DNA of 35,670 nucleotides, taken from the NCBI GenBank assembly GCA_019746425.1, contig JAIERY010000440.1:1-35670 (forward strand), in the 5' to 3' direction. The translations under genes were made by a program, and so were the position numbers. This stretch comes from Cytophagaceae bacterium. GTDB lineage: Bacteria; Bacteroidota; Bacteroidia; Cytophagales; Cytophagaceae. The notes under the pieces are model-generated. The model made no database searches. It worked only from the letters and a program-made list of their open reading frames with translations, and had not been told where the DNA came from. This document shows positions 8,012 to 16,304 of the stretch, piece after piece; position 1 is the first letter of the stretch; each line of letters opens with the position of its first letter.

Positions 8012-8238
8012 TTCATTAAACTTCTAATTACATAGTAAATAGAAGCAATTACTGAAAATAATAAAAGGCCTATCGTAAAAAGATGGGATTTTACTTCAAA
8101 ATATTGATCGAGCTTTACTCCTGCAAATGCTCCTAAAGCAATGGTAGCAATCATTTGCATAACCATACTGGAGTATTTTACATAATTTTTAACAGGTTCC
8201 TTATTTGGCTCCGCCTGCTGCTCTGGTTTCTTCTCCAA
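8008..8238 (-). CDS. atpZ: AtpZ/AtpI-family accessory protein
   Basis: A 76-residue protein with a charged, proline-containing N-terminus and two membrane helices. The pattern YSSMVMQMIATIALGAFAGVKLDQYF, given here as the core MQMIATIALGAFAG plus KLDQYF, is typical of the small AtpZ/AtpI-related family (pfam AtpI-like, often called F0F1 ATPase subunit). The start is a TTG at 8238, within the last codons of the bactofilin gene (38-base overlap). The first ATG inside, at residue 25, would remove the conserved region before helix 1, so the TTG is preferred. The stop overlaps the next start (ATGA). It is likely an assembly factor or cation channel companion of the synthase rather than a structural subunit. 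Confidence 0.82.
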   Translation of the reverse strand: MEKKPEQQAEPNKEPVKNYVKYSSMVMQMIATIALGAFAGVKLDQYFEVKSHLFTIGLLLFSVIASIYYVIRSLMK

Positions 8239-8602
8239 GGTTGATTTCCTTTATGATAGCTCCCATTTTGCATAATCCATTGAAAGAAGCTCCGGGCTCT
8301 ACCACCAGCTTGTTGGTCACAATATCCCCATGAATAATACAGCTGCTCTTTAAAATCAGAAGGTCTGATACCTCTACAAGGCCTTTTACTTCACCTGCTA
8401 TTTCTGCATTCTGAGCTAAAATAGTACCGTCTATGGAAGCAGAATCTCCTATGGCCACTTTTGACTTGGATTTAATATTTCCAATTACTTTACCTTCAAT
8501 ACGGATATTTCCGAAAGTTTCGATATTTCCTTCCATTACCGAGCCTTTGCCCACGATGGTGCTCGAATTGCTCAGTTGTTCGATTTCTTTTGTTTTACTC
8601 AT
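8201..8602 (-). CDS. Bactofilin (polymer-forming cytoskeletal protein)
   Basis: A 133-residue protein of the bactofilin (DUF583) family. After a short disordered N-terminus, repeats of the form GxIxGxI build a right-handed beta-helix: SVMEGNIETFGNIRIEG, KVIGNIKSK, ASIDGTILAQNAEIAGEV and CIIHGDIVTNK. These subunits polymerise head to head without nucleotide and often bind the membrane or peptidoglycan enzymes. A second ATG lies two codons upstream (8608). It sits 26 bases (from 8602) after an M23-like gene, the same partnership seen for bactofilins that set cell shape in Helicobacter and Caulobacter relatives. Its 3' end overlaps atpZ, which ties it to the ATP synthase operon. The short basic tail is RAAGGAK. 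Confidence 0.93.
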   Translation of the reverse strand: MSKTKEIEQLSNSSTIVGKGSVMEGNIETFGNIRIEGKVIGNIKSKSKVAIGDSASIDGTILAQNAEIAGEVKGLVEVSDLLILKSSCIIHGDIVTNKLVVEPGASFNGLCKMGAIIKEINLGEETRAAGGAK

Positions 8603-8628
8603 AAACATATGTTGTAACTGGTTACTTT

Positions 8629-9483
8629 TCAGAAAGATATAAAATTTTCCGGATTTACCGAATTACCATCCTGCCAAATTTCGAAATGGAGACGGTATTT
8701 TTGGCCGGAATTATCCGTATTTCCCACAAGCCCTATCGGATCCCCTGCCTTCACATATTCTCCTGTCTGTTTCAGTAATACAGAATTATTCTTATAAAGA
8801 GAAATAAGGCCATTTTTATGCTGTATTGCCAGAATATAGCCTGTTTCGCCTGAATTTGAGAATATTACCATCCCATCCGCTATACTCTTAACAGTCTCTT
8901 TGGGCTTGGTAACAATATCTATCCCAAGAAAGTCCCTTTTATAGTCATATTTCTGCTCTAAAACTCCTTCAACAGGACGTATATAATAACTATTTTGATT
9001 ATTGCTGAAATCAGGGTTTATCGCAGCAATTACTCCATTTTCCTCTTCAATTTCCTTTCTCAGTTCTTTATCTACGGAAGATATATTGTCCAGGTTAAGG
9101 TCCTGCTTGGCTGTATTAGTATTATCAGTATTATTACTGGTATCTGAAATGAAATTTTCTCCTCTAAGAATCTTCATTAAATGCTTACTATATATATCCT
9201 TTCTTTGTCCGTCTTTTAAAAGAGAATCGACCTGAAATGATAATGAAATTATTTTTTTATCCTTCTCTAATTCCTGATATTCAGGGTTCAGCCATCGGAA
9301 TAAAGGACTATAAAGCAGGTAAAGACAGAAAAGAAAAACTGCAATAAAAAAAGTAAAGCCTAAAACGATTAATTTTGCATAATTAAAGCTAATAGTTCGT
9401 TTTTCAGCGAAATTTTCCTCATTACGAATAATTAATAAAAATCTATTCGTTAACCAGTTATATAATGTTTTTTTTATCTTCAA
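8629..9483 (-). CDS. Membrane-anchored LytM/M23-like protein, probably catalytically inactive
   Basis: A 284-residue protein: a basic N-terminus, one membrane helix (about 36-58), a coiled or charged linker with Asn/Asp/Thr-rich sequence (about 110-130), and a C-terminal LytM fold. Active M23 peptidases have HxGxD, YxH and HxH signatures. Here they read FLGID (Phe185, Asp189), YKN (Asn232) and RLH (Arg264, His266), so a metal ligand and catalytic histidines are missing. It probably acts as a scaffold or activator, as EnvC and Csd2 do. The start is a TTG at 9483 preceded by CAGGG; the ORF can be extended further upstream, but only into the divergent sprE gene. It heads the operon with bactofilin and the atp genes. 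Confidence 0.85.
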   Translation of the reverse strand: MKIKKTLYNWLTNRFLLIIRNEENFAEKRTISFNYAKLIVLGFTFFIAVFLFCLYLLYSPLFRWLNPEYQELEKDKKIISLSFQVDSLLKDGQRKDIYSKHLMKILRGENFISDTSNNTDNTNTAKQDLNLDNISSVDKELRKEIEEENGVIAAINPDFSNNQNSYYIRPVEGVLEQKYDYKRDFLGIDIVTKPKETVKSIADGMVIFSNSGETGYILAIQHKNGLISLYKNNSVLLKQTGEYVKAGDPIGLVGNTDNSGQKYRLHFEIWQDGNSVNPENFISF

Positions 9484-9577
9484 TGCCCTGAAAATATTGT
9501 TAAAAAGTTTTGAGACCTGGTTATTAACGCTGAAAAATATTAAAATTATTTTATATACCCCTTTAAAGCAAGGTTTT
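9484..9577. promoter_or_regulatory. Divergent intergenic region of the LytM-like gene and sprE
   Basis: These 94 AT-rich bases separate two TTG-started genes that run apart, so promoters for both the atp/bactofilin operon and the sprE-PBP-uvrC operon should lie here or just inside the genes. I found no exact TAnnTTTG box; the best is a 7-of-8 match, AAGTTTTG at 9506-9513 on the plus strand. A purine-rich stretch, AAGCAAGG, lies 4 bases before the sprE start and may serve as its ribosome binding site. Confidence 0.45.
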
Positions 9578-12157
9578 TTGAATATCAGAAATATAATCAT
9601 ATTAGTTTCATGTTGCTCCATGGGGCTTCTGTTATCGTGTTCCCAGGAAAAAAACACGTTTGTGAGCACTACCTTTCACAATACTACAGCCCATTACAAC
9701 GCTTATTTTCTCGCCAGGGAAAAAATGAAAGAAGTGGATGCCCAGATTATTACCTCCAATGTGGACGATTATAGTAAAATATTATCAGTTTATCCTTTAA
9801 TTACAACCGGCACACGAGGCACTATAAAACCAGGCCTGGAAGAAGTGATTAAAAAAGCCTCCCTGATCAATGAAAAGCATAAGAATAGCAAATGGCTCGA
9901 TGACAGTTATATCATTATAGGAAAATCATTTTATTATAAAAAAGAATATAAAACGGCATTAGCCTTTTTCAAATTTGTCAATTATAAAAGTCAGGATGCC
10001 AATGCAAGACATGCAGCTTTGATTTTGCTTATGCGCACTTATATTGATTCAGCAGATTATGCCAGTGCTAAAACTGTTTCAGACTACCTCAGCAAAAAAG
10101 GGACGGAAGGAGAAGTATTCTCTGAAGAGAATACCAAGAACTTTCATCTCACAAAGGCATATTATCATCAGCAGCTGGAAGAATACAAAGAGATGCTTTC
10201 CAACGTAGAGATTGCACTGCCTTTAATCAAAAAGAGACAGGAAAAGGGCAGAATTAATTTTATTGCCGGACAGCTCAATCAGATGTTTAATAAAGATTCG
10301 TCTGCATATGAAAATTACAGAGCTACAATTAAAACCAATCCACCTTACGATCTTTTATTTCACTCCAAACTTTATTTAACACAAGTATCACCTTCCACTA
10401 ATCAGTGGAGCAAAAAAAAGACACAGAAGTATTTCAATAAGCTGGCTAACGATAAAAAGAATACTGAGTACAAAGACAAAATATATTACGAACTGGGTTT
10501 GTATTATCTTAAACGAGGAGACGTAAAAGAATCCATCAGCAACCTTGAAAAGTCTCTCAGAGAAACCTCAAAAAATCCTAGCCAGAAAGGGCTCTCGTAT
10601 CTTAAACTGGGAGAAATTTATTATGACAATGAAAATTTTGAGTTATCAAAGCAATATTATGATAGCGCTGTAACGGCATGGGATAAGAATGATAAAAACT
10701 ACAAGCCCATTTCAACACGACAAAAAGTGCTGGAAGAATTTGTTCGCCACAAACAAACCGCAGAGCGGGAAGACAGCCTTCAGAGAATAGCAAAATTATC
10801 TAAAGATCAACTTGATAAATTAATTGATCAGATTATTGAAGATGAAAAAGAGAAAATAAAAAATGCTGAAAATCAGAAAAAGAAAAAATTTATTGAAAAT
10901 AACAATGTAGCAACCAACACAGATACGGATCCGGGTAATTTTGCACTTACCAACCCGGCAGCCATTGCTACAGGAAAAGTTGAATTTACAAAAGTATGGG
11001 GAACCAGAAAGCTGGAAGACAACTGGAGGAGATCCAATAAAGAAACTTCCTTTGACTTTGTGGAAGAAAAACAGAATAAAGTTGAAACTGATACTCTTAC
11101 GCAAGACAGTCTAAATGCAAAACCAAAAGAAATTGTAATCAATAGAGATCAGTTTTATAAAGACATTCCGTACACCCAGCAGCAGCTGGATACTTCCAAT
11201 AAAAAACTGGAAAACTCTTTATATAACATTGGTAAAATTTATAATCAAAAATTAAATGAGCCGGAAAATTCTATTAAAAGCTTTAATGAATTGTTAAAGA
11301 GGTTTCCTGAGTCGGAGTATAAAGCTGAAATATATTATTTCATATACCTGATTTATAAAAACAAAAACGACAACAGTAATTCGGAGGCATACAAAAATAA
11401 GCTATTTAATGAATTCCCAAATTCCCTTTATACCAAATTGCTTCGTAATCCTAATTATCTTCAGGACAACAAAGAAGCCAACCAGCAGGCACATTTGAAA
11501 TACAAAGAAGCTTTTGAATTATATAAATCAGGAGATTACAAAGCTGCTGATTCCTTAATAAAAGTCACAAGAATACAATTCCCTGATAACGATATTGATG
11601 ATAAGTTGAGCTTATTAAATATTTTAATCGTTGGGCAGACTGCCAATGCGGTAGTTTATAAAGAAAAGCTTCAGCAGTTTATAGATAATTATGGCAGCAG
11701 TCCTCTGCTTCCAAAAGCAAAGGAACTCCTTGCCGCAGCAGACACTTTTATGAATAAAAAAGCGGAAAAAGGTCAATCAGTAACTGCCGCAGATGTCAAA
11801 TACAGCACTGAATTAAATATGCCTCACCATTTTGTAGTAGTTTTACCTTCCAGTATTCCATCGAAGAAAGTGGTGAAGGAATTTAACTCTTACAATGATA
11901 ACTTTATTGAAAAATTTGAGCTAGGCACTGATATAACTGCGATTTCTGATACTACGTATATGGTAGTAGTAAGTGGCTTCCCGGAAAAATTCAATGCACA
12001 GGTGTATGCAAATAACCTTAAAAATGACAAATCTTTTTTCCAAAATAATGGTTATGTTAAATATCCGCTTTTTATTATCACAACTCATAATTTTCAATTA
12101 TTCCTGGAATCAAAAAATATCGAAGGGTATCTAAAATTCTATAAGGAAAAATATTAA
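9578..12157 (+). CDS. sprE: SprE/PorW-type TPR lipoprotein of type IX secretion and gliding
   Basis: An 859-residue outer-envelope lipoprotein. A TTG at 9578 gives a short signal peptide starting MNIRN with a lipobox LLLSC (Cys21). The following sequence STTFHNTTAHYNAYFLAREK is characteristic of SprE/PorW. Many tetratricopeptide-like helix pairs follow (for example YYELGLYYLKRGDVKESI and SLYNIGKIYNQKLNEPENSI), interrupted by a Lys/Glu/Asn-rich region near 440-540. The frame continues upstream to a TTG at 9497, but that extension destroys the signal peptide. In Flavobacterium and Porphyromonas this protein is needed for T9SS function and links the motor complex to the outer-membrane translocon. 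It is 8 bases from the PBP gene and in the same operon. Its location near gldKLMN and porP supports the assignment. Confidence 0.88.
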   Translation: MNIRNIIILVSCCSMGLLLSCSQEKNTFVSTTFHNTTAHYNAYFLAREKMKEVDAQIITSNVDDYSKILSVYPLITTGTRGTIKPGLEEVIKKASLINEKHKNSKWLDDSYIIIGKSFYYKKEYKTALAFFKFVNYKSQDANARHAALILLMRTYIDSADYASAKTVSDYLSKKGTEGEVFSEENTKNFHLTKAYYHQQLEEYKEMLSNVEIALPLIKKRQEKGRINFIAGQLNQMFNKDSSAYENYRATIKTNPPYDLLFHSKLYLTQVSPSTNQWSKKKTQKYFNKLANDKKNTEYKDKIYYELGLYYLKRGDVKESISNLEKSLRETSKNPSQKGLSYLKLGEIYYDNENFELSKQYYDSAVTAWDKNDKNYKPISTRQKVLEEFVRHKQTAEREDSLQRIAKLSKDQLDKLIDQIIEDEKEKIKNAENQKKKKFIENNNVATNTDTDPGNFALTNPAAIATGKVEFTKVWGTRKLEDNWRRSNKETSFDFVEEKQNKVETDTLTQDSLNAKPKEIVINRDQFYKDIPYTQQQLDTSNKKLENSLYNIGKIYNQKLNEPENSIKSFNELLKRFPESEYKAEIYYFIYLIYKNKNDNSNSEAYKNKLFNEFPNSLYTKLLRNPNYLQDNKEANQQAHLKYKEAFELYKSGDYKAADSLIKVTRIQFPDNDIDDKLSLLNILIVGQTANAVVYKEKLQQFIDNYGSSPLLPKAKELLAAADTFMNKKAEKGQSVTAADVKYSTELNMPHHFVVVLPSSIPSKKVVKEFNSYNDNFIEKFELGTDITAISDTTYMVVVSGFPEKFNAQVYANNLKNDKSFFQNNGYVKYPLFIITTHNFQLFLESKNIEGYLKFYKEKY

Positions 12158-12165
12158 AATAGTAA

Positions 12166-14469
12166 ATGGCAATCAGTAAAAAAATTTACAGCAGGCTCAC
12201 CGCCTTTTTCTGGATCAGCTTTGTTTGTGGCATTTCCTTCATAGCATTATGCATATATCTTGTTTCAATAAACTACAATAATCTTTTCGGTAAAATGCCC
12301 AGTCTGGAAAAACTGGAAAACCCAAAATCAGAAGTTGCTTCCGAACTTTATACTTCAGACAATGTGCTGCTTGGAAAATATTATCTGGAAAACAGATCAC
12401 CTGTAGAATATGAACAGATATCTCCTAATATGATCAATGCGCTAATAGCAACAGAAGATGCGCGCTTTGACGAACATTCTGGAATAGACCTGATAGGACT
12501 GTTCAGGGTTGCAATCAAGTCAGTGCTTCTACGGCAAGACAATGCGGGCGGAGGAAGTACCATATCCCAGCAGCTGGCAAAAAACTTATTTGAAACCCGC
12601 AGCACTTTATATGAAGGAGAATTAGCCAAAGACAACAAAATTTTCAGAGTAGTAATCAACAAAACAAAGGAGTGGATCACTGCTATAAATCTGGAAAGAG
12701 CCTATACCAAAAAAGAGATCATTACTATGTATTTAAATACAGTAGATTTTGGAAGTAATGCCTTTGGTATTAAAGTGGCTGCAAAAACTTTTTTCAATAC
12801 TACACCCGATAGCCTCACCATTCCCCAGGCTGCAGTCTTAGTAGGATTGCTGAAAGCACCGACCTTATATTCCCCGGTATTAAACCCGGAAAATTCTTTA
12901 GGGAGAAGGAATACTGTATTAGAACAGATGAATAAATATGGATTTCTATCCCAGAATAAATTTGACTCATTAAAACAATTACCTATTACTCTTAAATATA
13001 ATGTAGAGAATCATAATAAGGGACTGGCCACCTATTTCCGCGGAGCGATAACTGACTCTTTAAAAGTATGGTGTAAAAAAAGGGGTTATGATCTTTATTC
13101 CGATGGATTGAAAGTTTACTGCACCATTGATTCAAGGATGCAGAAGTATGCAGAAGAAGCTGTTACTGAACACATGAAGGATCAACAGAAAAAATTCTTC
13201 GCGCACTGGAAAGGTAAAAGCCCCTGGATAGATGAAGACAAAAGGGTAATCAAAGGATTTATAGAAAAAGCAGCTAAAACAACGCAGCGATACAGAGTTT
13301 TAAAGAAAAAGTTCGGGACTGATACGGTAAGTATATGGAAAGCGATGAACACAAAAGATACCATGAGAATTTTTACCTGGGATGGAGAAAAAGATACTAT
13401 CATGACTCCCATGGATTCCATAAGATATTACAAGCATTTTCTTCATACAGGTTTTATGGCAATGGATCCACATACCGGCCATATTAAAGCCTGGGTGGGA
13501 GGAATAAACTTCAAGCATTTTCAATATGACCATGTAATACAGGGAAAGAGGCAGCCTGGTTCTACATTTAAGCCAATAGTGTATGCTACAGCCATTAGCT
13601 TTGGTTATTCACCGTGTTATGAAGTTCCTGATCTCCCGGTGGCTTACCCAAGCGGTGATGAAAAAAACACTACTTGGGCACCAAAGAACAGTGATGGAAA
13701 ATTTTCCGGAGAAATATTCACTTTGCGCAGAGCCATGGCTAACTCAATTAATTCCATTACAGCCCATCTTATTCATAAAGTCACTCCCCAAAGAGTTGTG
13801 CAAATGGCAAGAGATCTGGGAATAAGAAGTCATCTTGATCCCGTATACGCTCTATGTCTTGGAGTGAGTGATGTCTCTGTATATGAATTAGTAGGAGCTT
13901 ATGCAGCATTTGCGAACAAAGGAGTTTATATTGAACCATTTTTCATTACACGAATAGAAGATAAAAATGGAAATGTACTGGAAGAATTCGTTCCTAAAAA
14001 AAATGAGGCTATGAGTGAAGAAGATGCCTATGCGATGGTCCATATGCTGAAAGGAGCAACGGAAGAAAAAGGAGGAACAGCACTTGGATTAAATAAGTGG
14101 GGCCTGCTCTGGAATGGAAATGAAATAGGTGCAAAGACAGGAACAACTCAAAATTATTCAGATGGATGGTTTATGGGAATTACTCCACTTCTTGCAGCAG
14201 GAGCATGGGTCGGAGGAGAGGATCGCTGTATACACTTTAATTATATGGACCTTGGACAAGGCGCCCGAACAGCGATGCCTATATGGGCCCTATTTATGAA
14301 AAAAGTCTATGGGGATACAACGCTGGGATATAAAAATGAAAAATTTCCGGAGCCGGAAAATCCATTGCATGTAGAAATTGACTGCAAAAAATATAAACAA
14401 GGTCTGGAATTCAGTTTTGATTCCCTCCCCGTCACAAACCAAAAACATGTCATTCCCAGTGAATGGTAA
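12166..14469 (+). CDS. Class A penicillin-binding protein (PBP1A-type)
   Basis: A 767-residue bifunctional peptidoglycan synthase anchored by an N-terminal membrane helix (about 11-34). The GT51 glycosyltransferase domain carries ATEDARFDEHSGID with catalytic Glu97 and GGGSTISQQLAKNLF. The transpeptidase domain carries PGSTFKP (Ser466, Lys469), NSIN (Ser527, Asn529) and AKTGTTQNYSDGWF (Lys657-Gly659), so all active-site motifs are intact. It polymerises lipid II and crosslinks stem peptides in the periplasm. It starts 8 bases after sprE and ends 6 bases before uvrC, so the three genes are probably one transcript. PBP1A versus PBP1C cannot be settled; the lack of a C-terminal PBP1C-type domain favours PBP1A. 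Confidence 0.94.
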   Translation: MAISKKIYSRLTAFFWISFVCGISFIALCIYLVSINYNNLFGKMPSLEKLENPKSEVASELYTSDNVLLGKYYLENRSPVEYEQISPNMINALIATEDARFDEHSGIDLIGLFRVAIKSVLLRQDNAGGGSTISQQLAKNLFETRSTLYEGELAKDNKIFRVVINKTKEWITAINLERAYTKKEIITMYLNTVDFGSNAFGIKVAAKTFFNTTPDSLTIPQAAVLVGLLKAPTLYSPVLNPENSLGRRNTVLEQMNKYGFLSQNKFDSLKQLPITLKYNVENHNKGLATYFRGAITDSLKVWCKKRGYDLYSDGLKVYCTIDSRMQKYAEEAVTEHMKDQQKKFFAHWKGKSPWIDEDKRVIKGFIEKAAKTTQRYRVLKKKFGTDTVSIWKAMNTKDTMRIFTWDGEKDTIMTPMDSIRYYKHFLHTGFMAMDPHTGHIKAWVGGINFKHFQYDHVIQGKRQPGSTFKPIVYATAISFGYSPCYEVPDLPVAYPSGDEKNTTWAPKNSDGKFSGEIFTLRRAMANSINSITAHLIHKVTPQRVVQMARDLGIRSHLDPVYALCLGVSDVSVYELVGAYAAFANKGVYIEPFFITRIEDKNGNVLEEFVPKKNEAMSEEDAYAMVHMLKGATEEKGGTALGLNKWGLLWNGNEIGAKTGTTQNYSDGWFMGITPLLAAGAWVGGEDRCIHFNYMDLGQGARTAMPIWALFMKKVYGDTTLGYKNEKFPEPENPLHVEIDCKKYKQGLEFSFDSLPVTNQKHVIPSEW

Positions 14470-14475
14470 TTCATC

Positions 14476-16257
14476 ATGGAATCCGCAAAAGATTTAATAC
14501 AGAATGTTCCTGACAAACCAGGGATTTATAAATTTTTTGATGAGACCGATACTCTTATATATGTAGGCAAGGCGAAAAATATAAAGAAAAGAGTAAGTAA
14601 TTATTTCAACAAGCTTTCTCATCTCGATGATAAAACCAGGAAATTGGTGAGCCAGATAAAGAAAATAGAGTATACTATTGTTAATACCGAATTTGACGCA
14701 CTTCTGCTTGAAAATAATTTAATTAAATCCCAACAACCAAAATATAATATCCTCTTAAAGGATGACAAAAGCTTTCCCTATATCTGTATTACCAATGAAA
14801 GATTTCCGAGGTTAATAAGCACCAGAAGATTTGATCCTTCTTCCGGAAATTATTTCGGTCCTTATACCAATGTCAAAGCCATGAATACTGTGATTGAGTT
14901 AATCAGAAAACTCTATTATCTCAGAACCTGCACGTATAATCTCAGTCAGAAAAATATTGAAGAAAAAAAATATAAGATATGCCTGGAGTTTCATATTGGT
15001 AATTGCAAAGGGCCCTGCGAAGGATTAGTTCCCGAAGAAGAATACAATGATAATATTCAGCAAATTAAAGCTATACTCAAAGGAGAAATTAATTATGCAA
15101 AAAATTTCTTCAGGGTTCAAATGTCTGAAGCTTCTCAAAAATTAGAATATGAGAAAGCTCAGGTATTTAAAAACAAATTAGATCTTCTGGAAAAATTTCA
15201 AAATTATTCCGTGATTGTTAATCCTAATATTACAGACCTTGAGGTTTTTTCTATTAATAGTAATGAAAATATTGCGGTAGTCAATTACCTTAAAATTGTA
15301 AATGGCACTATCAGCCAGACAAGAAATATTGAAATCAAAAAGAAATTGAATGAGAAAGATGAAGAAGTTCTTGTACATGCCATAATAAATATCCGAACGG
15401 AATTAAATAGTACTGAAAAGGAAATTCTTGCAAATATAAATATAGATATTCCCATAGATGGCGTGACCATTACTGTTCCACAAAAAGGTGACAAGAAAAA
15501 ATTACTGGATATTTCTTTAAAGAATATTCGTTACCATCTCGAAAAACTGGATGAAGGAAGTGAAGAGAAGGAAGAAAAGAAAAAGAGGGTTTTAATTACA
15601 CTTCAAAAAGATTTACAATTACCCGAATTGCCTGATCACATTGAATGTTTCGATAATTCAAATATTCAGGGCTTCAATCCTGTAGCTTCTATGGTATGTT
15701 TCCGAAACGGCAAACCTTTTAAAAAAGACTACAGGCATTACAATATAAAAACAGTATTAGGCCCCAATGATTTTGATTCTATGTACGAAATTGTTCATAG
15801 ACGATATAAAAGATGCATTGAAGAATCTTTATCCCTTCCCAAGCTTACAATTATTGACGGAGGGAAAGGTCAGCTAAGCGCTGCCATAAAAGCTTTACAG
15901 GATCTGGGCCTTTATGGAAAAATTCCAATTATAGGTTTAGCAAAAAAGCTTGAAGAAATTTACTATCCCGGGGATACGGATCCTCTTTTTATTGATAAAA
16001 AATCTGAATCGTTAAAACTTATTCAGCAAATAAGAAACGAAGCCCACCGCTTCGCCATTAATTTTCATAGAGATAAAAGAAGTAAAAGCAGCCTGGTATC
16101 CGGCCTGATAAAAATTCCTGGAATTGGAGAAAGTACATTTAAAAAGCTTATTACAAAATTTAAAACGATATCCAATATTAAAAATGCATCAGTAACTGAT
16201 TTAGCTGAAGTAATTGGATTGAAGAAAGCCCAAAAACTTAAAGATGATTTAAAATAA
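14476..16257 (+). CDS. uvrC: Excinuclease ABC subunit C
   Basis: A 593-residue DNA repair nuclease. The GIY-YIG domain opens the protein (PGIYKFF with Gly16-Tyr18, IYVGKAKNIKKRV with Arg39) and makes the 3' incision. The Cys-rich NCKGPCEG segment and a UVR helix pair (EKAQVFKNKLDLLEKF) that contacts UvrB follow. The RNase H-like half with ECFDNSNIQG, IIDGGKGQL and NEAHRFAINFHR makes the 5' incision. A helix-hairpin-helix pair ends the protein (KIPGIGESTFKKLI, EVIGLKKAQKL). Length is normal and no key residue appears lost. It begins 6 bases after the PBP stop and is closed by a terminator whose A-rich side overlaps the stop codon. Confidence 0.98.
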   Translation: MESAKDLIQNVPDKPGIYKFFDETDTLIYVGKAKNIKKRVSNYFNKLSHLDDKTRKLVSQIKKIEYTIVNTEFDALLLENNLIKSQQPKYNILLKDDKSFPYICITNERFPRLISTRRFDPSSGNYFGPYTNVKAMNTVIELIRKLYYLRTCTYNLSQKNIEEKKYKICLEFHIGNCKGPCEGLVPEEEYNDNIQQIKAILKGEINYAKNFFRVQMSEASQKLEYEKAQVFKNKLDLLEKFQNYSVIVNPNITDLEVFSINSNENIAVVNYLKIVNGTISQTRNIEIKKKLNEKDEEVLVHAIINIRTELNSTEKEILANINIDIPIDGVTITVPQKGDKKKLLDISLKNIRYHLEKLDEGSEEKEEKKKRVLITLQKDLQLPELPDHIECFDNSNIQGFNPVASMVCFRNGKPFKKDYRHYNIKTVLGPNDFDSMYEIVHRRYKRCIEESLSLPKLTIIDGGKGQLSAAIKALQDLGLYGKIPIIGLAKKLEEIYYPGDTDPLFIDKKSESLKLIQQIRNEAHRFAINFHRDKRSKSSLVSGLIKIPGIGESTFKKLITKFKTISNIKNASVTDLAEVIGLKKAQKLKDDLK

Positions 16258-16280
16258 AAAAGCCCCAATGGGGCTTTTTT
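16256..16280. terminator. Bidirectional terminator between uvrC and gldN
   Basis: An 11-bp stem (16256-16266 with 16270-16280) has a GCCCC/GGGGC core, a 3-base loop, A residues on the left and T residues on the right. It ends the sprE-PBP-uvrC transcript on the plus strand and the gldKLMN transcript on the minus strand, 24 bases past the gldN stop. Confidence 0.92.
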
Positions 16281-16304
16281 ATTTATGAAAAAATTAAGTC
16301 TTGA

